From Mycobacterium asiaticum DSM 44297 (GTDB lineage Bacteria > Actinomycetota > Actinomycetes > Mycobacteriales > Mycobacteriaceae): DNA of 64,000 nt. A model generated the notes under the pieces. It did not search any database and had not been told where the DNA came from. It worked only from the letters and a program-made list of their open reading frames with translations. Positions within the stretch are counted from its first letter, which is position 1; every line of letters starts with the position of its first letter. The position numbers were made by a program, and so were the translations under genes. The DNA is taken from contig NZ_HG964937.1 of the NCBI RefSeq assembly GCF_000613245.1, positions 369,405 through 433,404 on the forward strand. The letters are read 5' to 3'. Shown here in pieces: positions 28,756 to 36,512 of the stretch.

Positions 28756-29115
28756 TCAGGAATGAGGCTGGTCGGCATTGCGGATGCTTTGACAGGCGGC
28801 AGCGGCGGTTTGCGTAAGAGCGTCGAGGTAGTGGATGTAGTTGCTGACCGCCTCGATGAATTCGGCGATGTCTTCCTCGAGGTGTTGCCGCGTGGTCGTC
28901 GCCGAGACGTAGGTGCCGACGTCCGCGCCCGATAGCCAGGCTTGCAGACCATTGGCTCCGGTGAGTTGTTGCTGCAAATCGGCTTTGGCCGCTTGAACGC
29001 GGTCCAGGAATGCCGCCGCGTGCGTGTCTTCCAGCAACAGTTCGGTGCCCGTGCCCGACTTCCAGCCGTTCATCTGCGCAGTCAGATCCGCAAGGGTGCG
29101 ATCGTCTGTGCTCAT
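28756..29115 (-). CDS. Small helical ESX substrate-like protein
   Basis: A 119-residue protein of two long helices separated by LQAWLSGADVGTYVS. It starts MSTDDRTLADLTAQMNGWK; the sequence is helical and has no signal peptide. Size and fold suggest a WXG100-like or EspC-like protein, although the turn is WLSG rather than WXG. The ATG at 29115 has GGGGGAGG about 7 bases upstream. It is followed 27 bases downstream by the Gly/Pro-rich gene, and the two probably form an operon. Confidence 0.58.
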   Translation of the reverse strand: MSTDDRTLADLTAQMNGWKSGTGTELLLEDTHAAAFLDRVQAAKADLQQQLTGANGLQAWLSGADVGTYVSATTTRQHLEEDIAEFIEAVSNYIHYLDALTQTAAAACQSIRNADQPHS

Positions 29116-29288
29116 GTCGTTCCTCCCCCGAGCGCACATCCGCGACCCAAACCACCCGGTCGCGACGACCCGTTCCGTTCAGCCTAAGACACGGTTTTGG
29201 GTATTGCGCACGGATAATTGCCCGCGGTCGGGCAGCCTGGGCTGGTCGGCTGACTAGCCTGGCCGTGTTGCATCGACCGGATGTGGGG

Positions 29289-30776
29289 GTGTGCGTGGTA
29301 GCGGGTGGTGGAGGGGCTCCCCAGGGCGGGTATCGATGGGTCGAGCCCCAGCAATCCACACCGCCTCGACGTCGGTGGTGGTGGATTGGGGCGGTACTGC
29401 TGACGGTGGTGCTTTTGGCCGGCGGTGTAGCGGGGTGGCGGACGGGCTTGCTGGGCGGCAGGCACCACGGGCGCGACGCCGGGCAACCGTGGCAGCCGCC
29501 GATCGGTACCCCGAAGGACTTGTTGGTGGGGTTCCCGCTGGATCGGCAACCGGTGGCGGGCTGGCAGGTCCGCCCGACCGATGTGGGTCTGCCCGACTAT
29601 GCGCCGCTGGGTGAGCTGTTCGCCACCAATGGCGAAAAGGCCTACTTCCTGTCCCAATTCGTCGACAACTTCTGTACAACCTCGTGCCGGCCGCAGCAGG
29701 CGTGGGTCTACGGGGTCGACACCAGGACCGGCGTGCGCCTGTTCGACCCGGTGTCCCTGCCTGGGTACAGCTACGACGCGGAGTGTTTCGGTAACGGGCC
29801 GGGAGTGGCGGTGTGCCTGAAAACCGGCGCGCGGCTGACGGCGTGGGTGCTAGACCTGGCCCACGGGTCGCTGAGTTCCACCGGTCCCACCGACGTGGGT
29901 TTCGCCGCCTTTCCGGGCCGCCCCGAGGCGCATCCGGCGGGCACTCACTTCGGTCAGACCTGGCTGATTGCGGCGGTGGAGGGCCAGGGCGTCTTCGGCG
30001 TCGGATCGCACGGCGAGCGCACTTGGTCGGTCCCGGGCGACGGATTCTTCACGCCGATGGACTATCGGGTGGCCAACGACATCCCCGCGCCGACGTTGGC
30101 GGTGTCAACCGGCGGCGATCCGAACCGGGTTTTCTCGGTGACCGACGGAGCGGACCGGACGCCGACGGCTCCGGCCGGCCTGACGCTGCATCGCGCGGTC
30201 GTCTACAACGAGGGCTTCGCCTACGCCTACCGGAACTCCCAGACCGGCGAGACCGGCGTTCTGTTCTACGACACCAGGGGGCGGTTGGCGGCGCAGCGGC
30301 CGATGGGACGGTCGGTGGTCACCTTCCTGGACAATCCGCCCATGCCGGCGGTGTCGGTGGACGGCAACATCGCGGTCTACACGGCGGCCGGCGCTCCGGT
30401 GACGCAGTTCGCGGCGCCGAAACCGGTCACCGACGTCCGCACCATCGGCTCCAAAATCTACGTCGGGCTGGGCGAGCCCAGCGAACGTCGCTGGCAACAG
30501 TTCGACCTGCTGACCGGCCAGGCCGGCGCCACCTGCAGCGGTTTGGACCTGCACGGAACCTTCCCCGACGGAACCTACGTCGCCTCCGACGGCACCACCA
30601 TCGTCAGCGGCATCGGCATGCTCGGCGAACGTTATGCGGCGGTCAACATGACGACCTGCCAGACGATGTGGCAGACCCCCGACGACGCGCACGTCGCGAT
30701 CTGGAAGGTCGGCACCGGCCTGCTGCAACGCGACCGCGACCGCAACACGATGATCTGGCTGCGCCCCCCTGGCTAG
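29289..30776 (+). CDS. Membrane-anchored PQQ-like beta-propeller protein
   Basis: A roughly 495-residue protein. After a short Gly-rich start and a basic RRRWWW stretch comes one transmembrane helix (IGAVLLTVVLLAGGVAGW). The extracytoplasmic remainder consists of beta-propeller-like repeats with FYDTRGRLAAQRP and GVDTRTGVRLFDP blades, and several Cys pairs (FCTTSC and others) suggesting disulfides. It resembles PQQ/WD-like propellers that scaffold envelope complexes. The start is uncertain: GTG at 29265, 29283, 29289 or 29295, or TTG at 29268. It is divergent from the small helical gene and heads a plus-strand group with two membrane proteins. Confidence 0.68.
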   Translation: MCVVAGGGGAPQGGYRWVEPQQSTPPRRRWWWIGAVLLTVVLLAGGVAGWRTGLLGGRHHGRDAGQPWQPPIGTPKDLLVGFPLDRQPVAGWQVRPTDVGLPDYAPLGELFATNGEKAYFLSQFVDNFCTTSCRPQQAWVYGVDTRTGVRLFDPVSLPGYSYDAECFGNGPGVAVCLKTGARLTAWVLDLAHGSLSSTGPTDVGFAAFPGRPEAHPAGTHFGQTWLIAAVEGQGVFGVGSHGERTWSVPGDGFFTPMDYRVANDIPAPTLAVSTGGDPNRVFSVTDGADRTPTAPAGLTLHRAVVYNEGFAYAYRNSQTGETGVLFYDTRGRLAAQRPMGRSVVTFLDNPPMPAVSVDGNIAVYTAAGAPVTQFAAPKPVTDVRTIGSKIYVGLGEPSERRWQQFDLLTGQAGATCSGLDLHGTFPDGTYVASDGTTIVSGIGMLGERYAAVNMTTCQTMWQTPDDAHVAIWKVGTGLLQRDRDRNTMIWLRPPG

Positions 30777-30785
30777 TCTTGCCGG

Positions 30786-31598
30786 GTGGGTTCGGGTGGT
30801 CGGCGCTTGGTCGAGGACGCCGTGACGACGCTCTTGAGCCGGGCTCCGGTGGGCTGGACGCATCTTCGAGTCGAGTTCGACCCGTCGGCCGCGGTGCCGG
30901 TCGTCGCGACGGTGACATCGCCCGCGTCGGCGCCGGCGCGGTTGGACGTGCCCGATGAGGTAATCGACAAGCTCAACGATTACCGCGCGCAGGGCGCCGC
31001 GGGCGGAACACCGTGGCACACGCTGGTGATCGACTGCCACTCCGACGGCCGATTGTCGGAGCGTACCGATGCGGCAAAACTTTCCGATGGGCCGCGGCGG
31101 TGGCCGGTGCGGGTACTGGCGGCCCTCACGGCGCTGTGTTCGGCGGCCGCGGTGGTGGTGTTCGCCGTCGGGTGGCGATCGGCGCCCCCGCCGCCACGAG
31201 CGGCCATGTTGGCCGCGCCGGACCCGTCGCCTCGCCAGCAACAGGCCTTCGAGGTGCTCAAACGCTGGTATGACGCGGAGAACCACGGCGATGGTGCGAC
31301 ATTACGGGCGCTGGCCTGCGCGAGCCCCGGCAAGAACGTCGCGGACGAGATCGAAGGCGTCGAGCAGAACAGCACCGTCCAGGGGATCATCCACGTCGAG
31401 GCGGTCGTCGGATTTCGCGACGAAGGGGAGCGGGTGTGGGGCCGCTTCATGCTGCGGGTGCACCCGATCACCGAACGTCAGACGCGTTTGGTGCAGGAGG
31501 CGCAACAACACGGCGGCTACTTCTCCGATGAGTACACGCTGGTGCAGGAGGGCGGCGAGCTGAAGGTGTGTGACGCCGACTCGCCGCCGCTGGTGTGA
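30786..31598 (+). CDS. Single-pass membrane protein with extracytoplasmic domain, paralogue A
   Basis: A 270-residue protein. A cytosolic part of about 110 residues precedes one transmembrane helix (VRVLAALTALCSAAAVVVFAV) and an outside domain of about 130 residues. The outside domain reads LKRWYDAENHGDGATLRALACASP, later EIEGVEQN, and ends in ELKVCDAD, so a Cys pair could form a disulfide. The same pattern occurs in the next gene, so the two are paralogues. It starts with GTG at 30786, 10 bases after the propeller gene. The function is unknown; the fold may be NTF2-like. Confidence 0.62.
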   Translation: MGSGGRRLVEDAVTTLLSRAPVGWTHLRVEFDPSAAVPVVATVTSPASAPARLDVPDEVIDKLNDYRAQGAAGGTPWHTLVIDCHSDGRLSERTDAAKLSDGPRRWPVRVLAALTALCSAAAVVVFAVGWRSAPPPPRAAMLAAPDPSPRQQQAFEVLKRWYDAENHGDGATLRALACASPGKNVADEIEGVEQNSTVQGIIHVEAVVGFRDEGERVWGRFMLRVHPITERQTRLVQEAQQHGGYFSDEYTLVQEGGELKVCDADSPPLV

Positions 31599-32089
31599 TC
31601 GTGGCCGGCAATTCCGTCAGGCCCGCCCGTGGGTGGATTCGGTTGGGCGCGTGGGGTTTTGCGGCCCTGGCATCCGTGTCGGTGCTGCTCGTCGCGATCG
31701 CGGGCCGCGACCGCGGTGAAGACCATGGCGGTGCCACCCTGCGGCCAATGGCGGCCAGTGAGGCGATGTCGGATGAGCAGGCCTATGCCGTCGCCACGAA
31801 CACCGTGCGGGTGTGGATGCGCGAACGAAATGCGCGGCGGCTGGCGAACGTGGAAGCCCTGTCGTGCCCGGAGCCTCATGAGGGAGTCCTGGCCGCCGAG
31901 ATCGACGAGATCAAAGGCGACGGGTTGATACGCCCTTTGCCAGTGGATGCCGTCGCGAGATTCACCCGTAACGGACCGGTGTGGACAGTGGACGTCTTCC
32001 GCGCGGACGGCGGGGCGTCCATGTTCACCCTGCAGGTGCGCCACGGCGACCTGCTGGTGTGCCAGATCGGTTCGGCCCCCATCCCGTGA
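31595..32089 (+). CDS. Single-pass membrane protein with extracytoplasmic domain, paralogue B
   Basis: A 164-residue protein with a short cytosolic start, a transmembrane helix (WGFAALASVSVLLVAIAG) and an outside domain. It shares with the preceding protein the pattern of NARRLANVEALSCPEP, EIDEIKGDG and a final DLLVCQIG, including the Cys pair. It lacks the long cytosolic part of paralogue A. Its GTG overlaps the end of paralogue A. It ends 4 bases before the convergent whiB6 gene. It is part of a small operon with the propeller protein. The function is unknown. Confidence 0.6.
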   Translation: MIVAGNSVRPARGWIRLGAWGFAALASVSVLLVAIAGRDRGEDHGGATLRPMAASEAMSDEQAYAVATNTVRVWMRERNARRLANVEALSCPEPHEGVLAAEIDEIKGDGLIRPLPVDAVARFTRNGPVWTVDVFRADGGASMFTLQVRHGDLLVCQIGSAPIP

Positions 32090-32093
32090 ACCG

Positions 32094-32411
32094 TCAAGGC
32101 ATCACCTTGGGCGGTCGGCCCCGCCGGCGCGGCGGTACGTGATACCCGCCGCGTTCCGCCAGCGCGCGCAGTCGCCGTATCGCGAATTCTCGCGGGCGCC
32201 CGGACTCGGGAATCACGACGCCGGCCCACAGCCCTTCGACGTTGGGGTCCTGGCATGCTTCGCGTGCGCACAGCCAGCGTCGGGGGCACGCCTGGCACAG
32301 CGCTTTGGCTTCGTCGTCGGGTTCGCTGGTCGTCCACCGTTCGGGGTCGGCGGCACACACCGGAACGTACTCATCCAGCCGTGTGAACAGCTGCGCAGCA
32401 GTGGCAGTCAT
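32094..32411 (-). CDS. whiB6: WhiB6-type iron-sulfur transcription factor with AT-hook-like tail
   Basis: A 105-residue WhiB protein with cluster-ligand Cys19, Cys39, Cys42 and Cys48 (ALCQACPRRWLC), followed by GLWAGVVIPES. Together with DPERWTTSEPDDEAKALC this closely matches WhiB6, known as a regulator of ESX-1 genes in M. tuberculosis and M. marinum. The C-terminus carries RRRGRPPK (residues 95-102), an AT-hook-like core seen in WhiB7-type proteins. The ATG at 32411 is preferred because GGAGGGGAAGG lies just upstream. Its position beside the ESX locus supports a role in controlling it. Confidence 0.85.
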   Translation of the reverse strand: MTATAAQLFTRLDEYVPVCAADPERWTTSEPDDEAKALCQACPRRWLCAREACQDPNVEGLWAGVVIPESGRPREFAIRRLRALAERGGYHVPPRRRGRPPKVMP

Positions 32412-32726
32412 CGCCTTCCCCTCCACTTCGGGCGCCGACGCGCCTCCGATGCGACGACTTTAACCAAAGATCCGCAGCGGATGCAACAAGTAAAACGTAG
32501 CAGCTACGGAAATGCTCGAACGGTGGAGTGGGGCCATCCTCAAACTCCCAGGTCAGAAGACCGGTAGCAAGTATCGAGTGATCGTCAGGCGCATAGTGCT
32601 GCGAATCCGTGACCTGGGGTGCGCGGTTATGAACCAACAAAGATGTAGCATCAATAACCGCGGTTCGAGGAAGGCTGTAGCGGAGATGCTCGACATCCGG
32701 GGGTCTGAGCGCGGGGGAGTGACGCA
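32412..32726. other. 315-bp divergent promoter region of whiB6 and the FHA-HTH gene
   Basis: No gene is seen here. CGGAAATGCTCGA (32507-32519) and CGGAGATGCTCGA (32681-32693) are near-identical 13-base elements, 174 bases apart. The region is more AT-rich than its neighbours. It presumably carries the promoters and regulatory sites for whiB6 to the left and the FHA gene to the right. Confidence 0.5.
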
Positions 32727-33853
32727 GTGACACCTGAGACGCCCTCGGTACCCGCGATGGCGGTGCGACTCGGCGACAAGGTCCACACCCTGGACCCGCA
32801 CGGCGGCGTTGCCGTCATCGGCCGGGACAGCTCGGCCGCCGTGCGACTGGCGGACGAGCGCATCTCCCGGGCACATGTGCGCCTCGAACCCGGGCACGAC
32901 GCCTGGCAGGCGATCGACACCAGCACGAACGGCATGTACCTCGACGGCGTGCGTCGGAGCTCGGTGCTGATCACCGGGCCCACCACTCTTCATCTCGGCG
33001 ATCCGGAAGGCATCGAGGTCTCTTTGACGCCGGCTGGGACGCCGGCCGTGCCGCGGGATACATCCGGCGACGTCACCAGCGTCATCGACCTACCCGAATC
33101 CGACGAAGATCAATGGTGGGACGCCGAGTTGGACCCTGGCGTGGCACGCGCTGGGCGGGCGGTTGCCAACCGGCGCAACGAGCTTCAGATCACTCAGCGC
33201 GGCCTGGCCAAGGACAAGATCATCAATGCCGGCACGCTGATCGCATTCGAGAAGGGGCGTAGCTGGCCGCGCCGGGCGACGCTCGCCAAGCTCGAGGAGG
33301 CGCTGCAGTGGCCTCCCGGCACGATCGCCCGAATCCGCAGCGGAACCCCGGCAGCTCCTGGTGTCGCGGCGGCGCCGGCCGGCGACGAGACCACCGAGTC
33401 GCTCACCGACACCGTCCGAGCCCCACTGATGGCCGAAGCGGTAGAGCTCGCCATGCACAGCATCAGCGCGGCCATGAGCTTGCTGGGAGAGCCGTCCGAT
33501 CCCAATTTCACGCCGCGGGTCACCAGCATCCTGGCCGACCTCCGCAAACTCGAAAATGTGGCGGCCAGTGCGGCGCGCAATGCCAAAGGCACGCCGTCGA
33601 TCGTGCTGGCCCTGAGCAGTGTGCGTCGCGCGTACAACGAGGTGATGGCACGCGCCGCCCGATCGCCGCACGGCCACGCTGGGTCAGCGGCTGTACGGCG
33701 CGCGGGCATCGCGCGGAGCTGAGCCTGGAGGAAGCCGCGGCCGCGGCGGGGTTGCCCGCGTCGTTGCTGGCCGATGCGGAGGCAGAGCGTCCGATTCCCG
33801 ACGATGTCGCCGCGACGATCAACACGCTGATCGCGCAGCTCTCCATTGGTTGA
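32727..33853 (+). pseudogene. FHA plus helix-turn-helix protein, C-terminus disrupted by two apparent single-base indels
   Basis: The gene starts at GTG 32727. Residues 1-110 are an FHA domain (AVIGRDSSAAVRLADERISR, then DTSTNGMYLDG), which binds phosphothreonine. Residues 145-205 are an XRE-like HTH (LQITQRGLAKDKIINAGTLI). The open frame ends at 33722 after 331 residues. Just before, the frame shifts: TLGQRLYGAR reads in the +1 frame, then HRAELSLEEAAAAAGLPASL in the +2 frame, ending at 33853. Together these would form a second HTH. An extra C near 33674-33675 and an extra G near 33704-33706 explain the breaks. It is either a sequencing error, a true pseudogene, or a shortened protein. Confidence 0.75.
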
Positions 33854-33866
33854 GCCGGCGGCCCGG

Positions 33867-34640
33867 TCAGTGCGGCGCCGACGTGTGCTGCGGCGGATGG
33901 CCGGTGTCGGTGGGCTGCGCGGCGGGCGCACCGTGCTGCCCCACCTGCGGTAGGCCGGTCGGAAGCTGGGCGCTCTGTTGCCCGGGTACCGGGTCGGCCG
34001 GCGCGGGGGACTGCCCGCCGACGAATTCGGCGTAACTGGCCTCTTGAGGCGCCGCTGCGGGTCTGGTCTGCGCCGGCTGCTGGGCCTGCGCGGTAGCGCC
34101 GCCGTACCCGGTGTCGGCCTGTTCCGATGCGGTGTACTGCCCGTAATACTGGGCCGCTGCCTGCGCATATTGCTCGGCGTACGCCGCGTACCAGGCTTGC
34201 TGTTCGTCGGTGGCGCTCGGCTGGGTCAGCGCGGCGCCGACCGCCGCGGCGGTCTGCAATGCGTTGAGCACGATCAGCACCCATAGCGCCCACCCGGGCT
34301 CGATGCCGTCGGGCACCACAATTCCTCGCGACAAGGCGTCCAGGAATCCGATCGCGGCGAGCACCGCAACGATTTTGGGAGCGGCCGTTTGCCGGGGGAG
34401 CAGCCCGAAGGCGGCCAGCAGCCCCGCGAGGACCGCGAAGCGAACGTCCCAGTCGATCCCGCCGGTATTGAACATCGGTCCGAAGCTGACCAGGTAAGCA
34501 CCTAGCCCCAACAACACGACCGCCAGGGTCAGGTGGCGGTGCGCAGGTTTGGCATCGCCGGGAGTCCACGCCGAGTAGCCGTTGTGCGCGCCGGTCTGAT
34601 CCGCCGGGTAGTAGCCCTCGAAACCGGACGGGTAGGCCAT
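33867..34640 (-). CDS. 34-kDa antigenic-like membrane protein (DUF5336)
   Basis: A 257-residue protein with a Tyr/Pro-rich N-terminus (MAYPSGFEGYY), four predicted membrane helices between residues 40 and 140, and a Gln/Ala/Pro-rich tail (AQAAAQYYGQYTAS). It matches the mycobacterial 34-kDa antigenic protein family (Rv0954 type), whose function is not settled although a role in envelope or division has been suggested. The ATG at 34640 has AGGAG 5 bases upstream. It ends 13 bases from the convergent FHA gene and its start lies downstream of eccE on the same strand. Confidence 0.82.
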   Translation of the reverse strand: MAYPSGFEGYYPADQTGAHNGYSAWTPGDAKPAHRHLTLAVVLLGLGAYLVSFGPMFNTGGIDWDVRFAVLAGLLAAFGLLPRQTAAPKIVAVLAAIGFLDALSRGIVVPDGIEPGWALWVLIVLNALQTAAAVGAALTQPSATDEQQAWYAAYAEQYAQAAAQYYGQYTASEQADTGYGGATAQAQQPAQTRPAAAPQEASYAEFVGGQSPAPADPVPGQQSAQLPTGLPQVGQHGAPAAQPTDTGHPPQHTSAPH

Positions 34641-34689
34641 CATCACTCCTATGTTGTGCGCTTCTAATGTCGGGCTCTGGTCCGAATCC

Positions 34690-36405
34690 CTAGTCCGAGT
34701 CAGCGAAGGACGCTTTCAGGTAGCGCATCTCCTCGTCGGTGGCGACCATCGTGATCACCGACGACCCGGTTCGAGTGCTGACCTTGACGGTGTCGGTGTC
34801 GACGTCGAGTGATTCCAGCGCGACGTCGGCGTTTGCGGTGACTGCCGACCGCGGCGGCAGCACCACTATGGTGGTCACCCCGACGCGCACCGCTTGCTCG
34901 GGCACTCCGTCGAACATCTCGACCGAGTAGTTGCGGTCCGCTCCGGCCTGCATGGACCCCCGGTTGAAGTCGGCGACCCACAGCAGGTCGTGGTCGTCCA
35001 CCTCGTCCACCATGGTGCGCCATTTCGCCGGGCGCCGGCTGTGCACCAGCACATGCGCGCCCAACGCCAGCGAACGCAACACCACCTGCTGCGCGAGGTG
35101 CAACGTCCCAGCGATCTCCACCCGCCGGATCTGGGGGCCGAACAAGCTCAGCGCGACCGCGCGACCGTGGTCGTCGGCACCGACCACCTGGCCGCAGCCC
35201 GAGGCCGGCACCTCCAGCTGTTCAAAGTCCCTGTCCGCGTAGGTGGTTCCGCTCGAATAGGCCCACTTGTCCACCCGACGCGGCGGGGCCGGCACCGGCA
35301 GGCTCGCGGCCAGCGCCGAGTACTGCAAGCCCCGTAGGTGGATGAGGCCGCGCAGCTGGATCCGGGCCCGACCGTGGGTGTCGAACCGGGCCAACCCACG
35401 AACCTGAATGGGCCCGCGGGGACGGTCGCGGCGCAATGACAGAGACATGGTGGTGGAGTAGCTGGGAATGGTCCACAGCAGACCGAGGCCCGCAGTCGTG
35501 AGCATGCGCGGTTTGATGGCGAAGCTGCGCAGCCGGAACCGGCCCTCACGGCAGGTGCGCCACGTCTCCTCAACGGTGCTCAGATCCACCCCGTCGGTCA
35601 ATTGGTTTGTGGCCTGGCCGATTTCGCTGGCCGTCAGCACTCGGGTGCGCAGGCCGCCCTCGGTCAACCGGTTGGCCACCCGGCGCGTTGCGGTCGTGGC
35701 CGCCCGCAGAATCCCGTTGCGCCCACCGCCGCGGCGGCGCACCGCTTCCGCGCACCTGGACGGGTCGAATCGGATGGCAATCCACACATTGCGCTGCGCG
35801 ATTGCGGGCAGCGGACCCAGTACCGCGTCGTACACCGCCGCCACCTGGCTGTGCCCTTGCGAGCGCGCGCCCTGGGACAGAATGTCGATCGAATCCAGGG
35901 TGATGTCGAACTGCTGCAGGCAGTCGACCAGGGCCTGCACCGGCACGGTCTCGCCGGACACCGTCATGCCCGGCTCCATGACCGTCATGGCTTGCGGATT
36001 TTCTTCAATCTTCAGCAGCGACATCAACGTGCCACCGTCCCAACGAAATCCGATCAGATTGCCGTCAGCCATCGGCACGTCGAACGGCTCGGCCGGAATG
36101 ATCTTGCGGGCCCGTCTCCGACGCTGCCACCAGAAGCCGGTCCGCAGCCCGATCAATCGCGGCAGCGTCGTGCCGCGGAAGCGGACCACCAACACGCACG
36201 CGATCGCGAGCCCGACAATGCCGCCCTGCCAGCCGCGGAATCCCAGAATGGGCGCGGCCACCGCGCCCGCGGTCACCAGCAGTTGCAACACCAGCAGGTC
36301 CGCGAGCGGCAGCAGTCGCTGCGCGCCGATCTCGATCGTCGACCGCAGCTGGTTCGGCTCCGATGACGCGCCCCTGGTCGGGGGCGTCGCGGTACGACGC
36401 GGCAC
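34690..36405 (-). CDS. eccE: ESX membrane component EccE
   Basis: A 571-residue EccE. Two N-terminal transmembrane helices (residues about 33-80, LVLQLLVTAGAVAAPILGF and GGIVGLAIACVLVV) are followed by a large, mainly extracytoplasmic domain. In ESX structures EccE is a peripheral subunit of the EccB-C-D-E membrane complex. It lies divergently to eccB, 107 bases apart. It precedes the 34-kDa-like gene by about 50 bases. It is longer than EccE1 of M. tuberculosis. Identity is based on topology, location and the conserved N-terminal part. Confidence 0.85.
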   Translation of the reverse strand: MPRRTATPPTRGASSEPNQLRSTIEIGAQRLLPLADLLVLQLLVTAGAVAAPILGFRGWQGGIVGLAIACVLVVRFRGTTLPRLIGLRTGFWWQRRRRARKIIPAEPFDVPMADGNLIGFRWDGGTLMSLLKIEENPQAMTVMEPGMTVSGETVPVQALVDCLQQFDITLDSIDILSQGARSQGHSQVAAVYDAVLGPLPAIAQRNVWIAIRFDPSRCAEAVRRRGGGRNGILRAATTATRRVANRLTEGGLRTRVLTASEIGQATNQLTDGVDLSTVEETWRTCREGRFRLRSFAIKPRMLTTAGLGLLWTIPSYSTTMSLSLRRDRPRGPIQVRGLARFDTHGRARIQLRGLIHLRGLQYSALAASLPVPAPPRRVDKWAYSSGTTYADRDFEQLEVPASGCGQVVGADDHGRAVALSLFGPQIRRVEIAGTLHLAQQVVLRSLALGAHVLVHSRRPAKWRTMVDEVDDHDLLWVADFNRGSMQAGADRNYSVEMFDGVPEQAVRVGVTTIVVLPPRSAVTANADVALESLDVDTDTVKVSTRTGSSVITMVATDEEMRYLKASFADSD

Positions 36406-36512
36406 ACTCGAATCCTATTCACGCGGGCGCAGGAATTACCGCGCCTTTGTCTGGTGGCGCTGTTATACGCTACCCAGGCGCGGTGCTTCACCGGCGCTGA
36501 TGGGGGTGATTC

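Noticed and set aside
28730..29359. N-terminal extension of the Gly/Pro-rich protein frame
   Set aside because: The extended part overlaps the small helical gene and the propeller gene and has no protein-like composition; TTG at 28729 is preferred.
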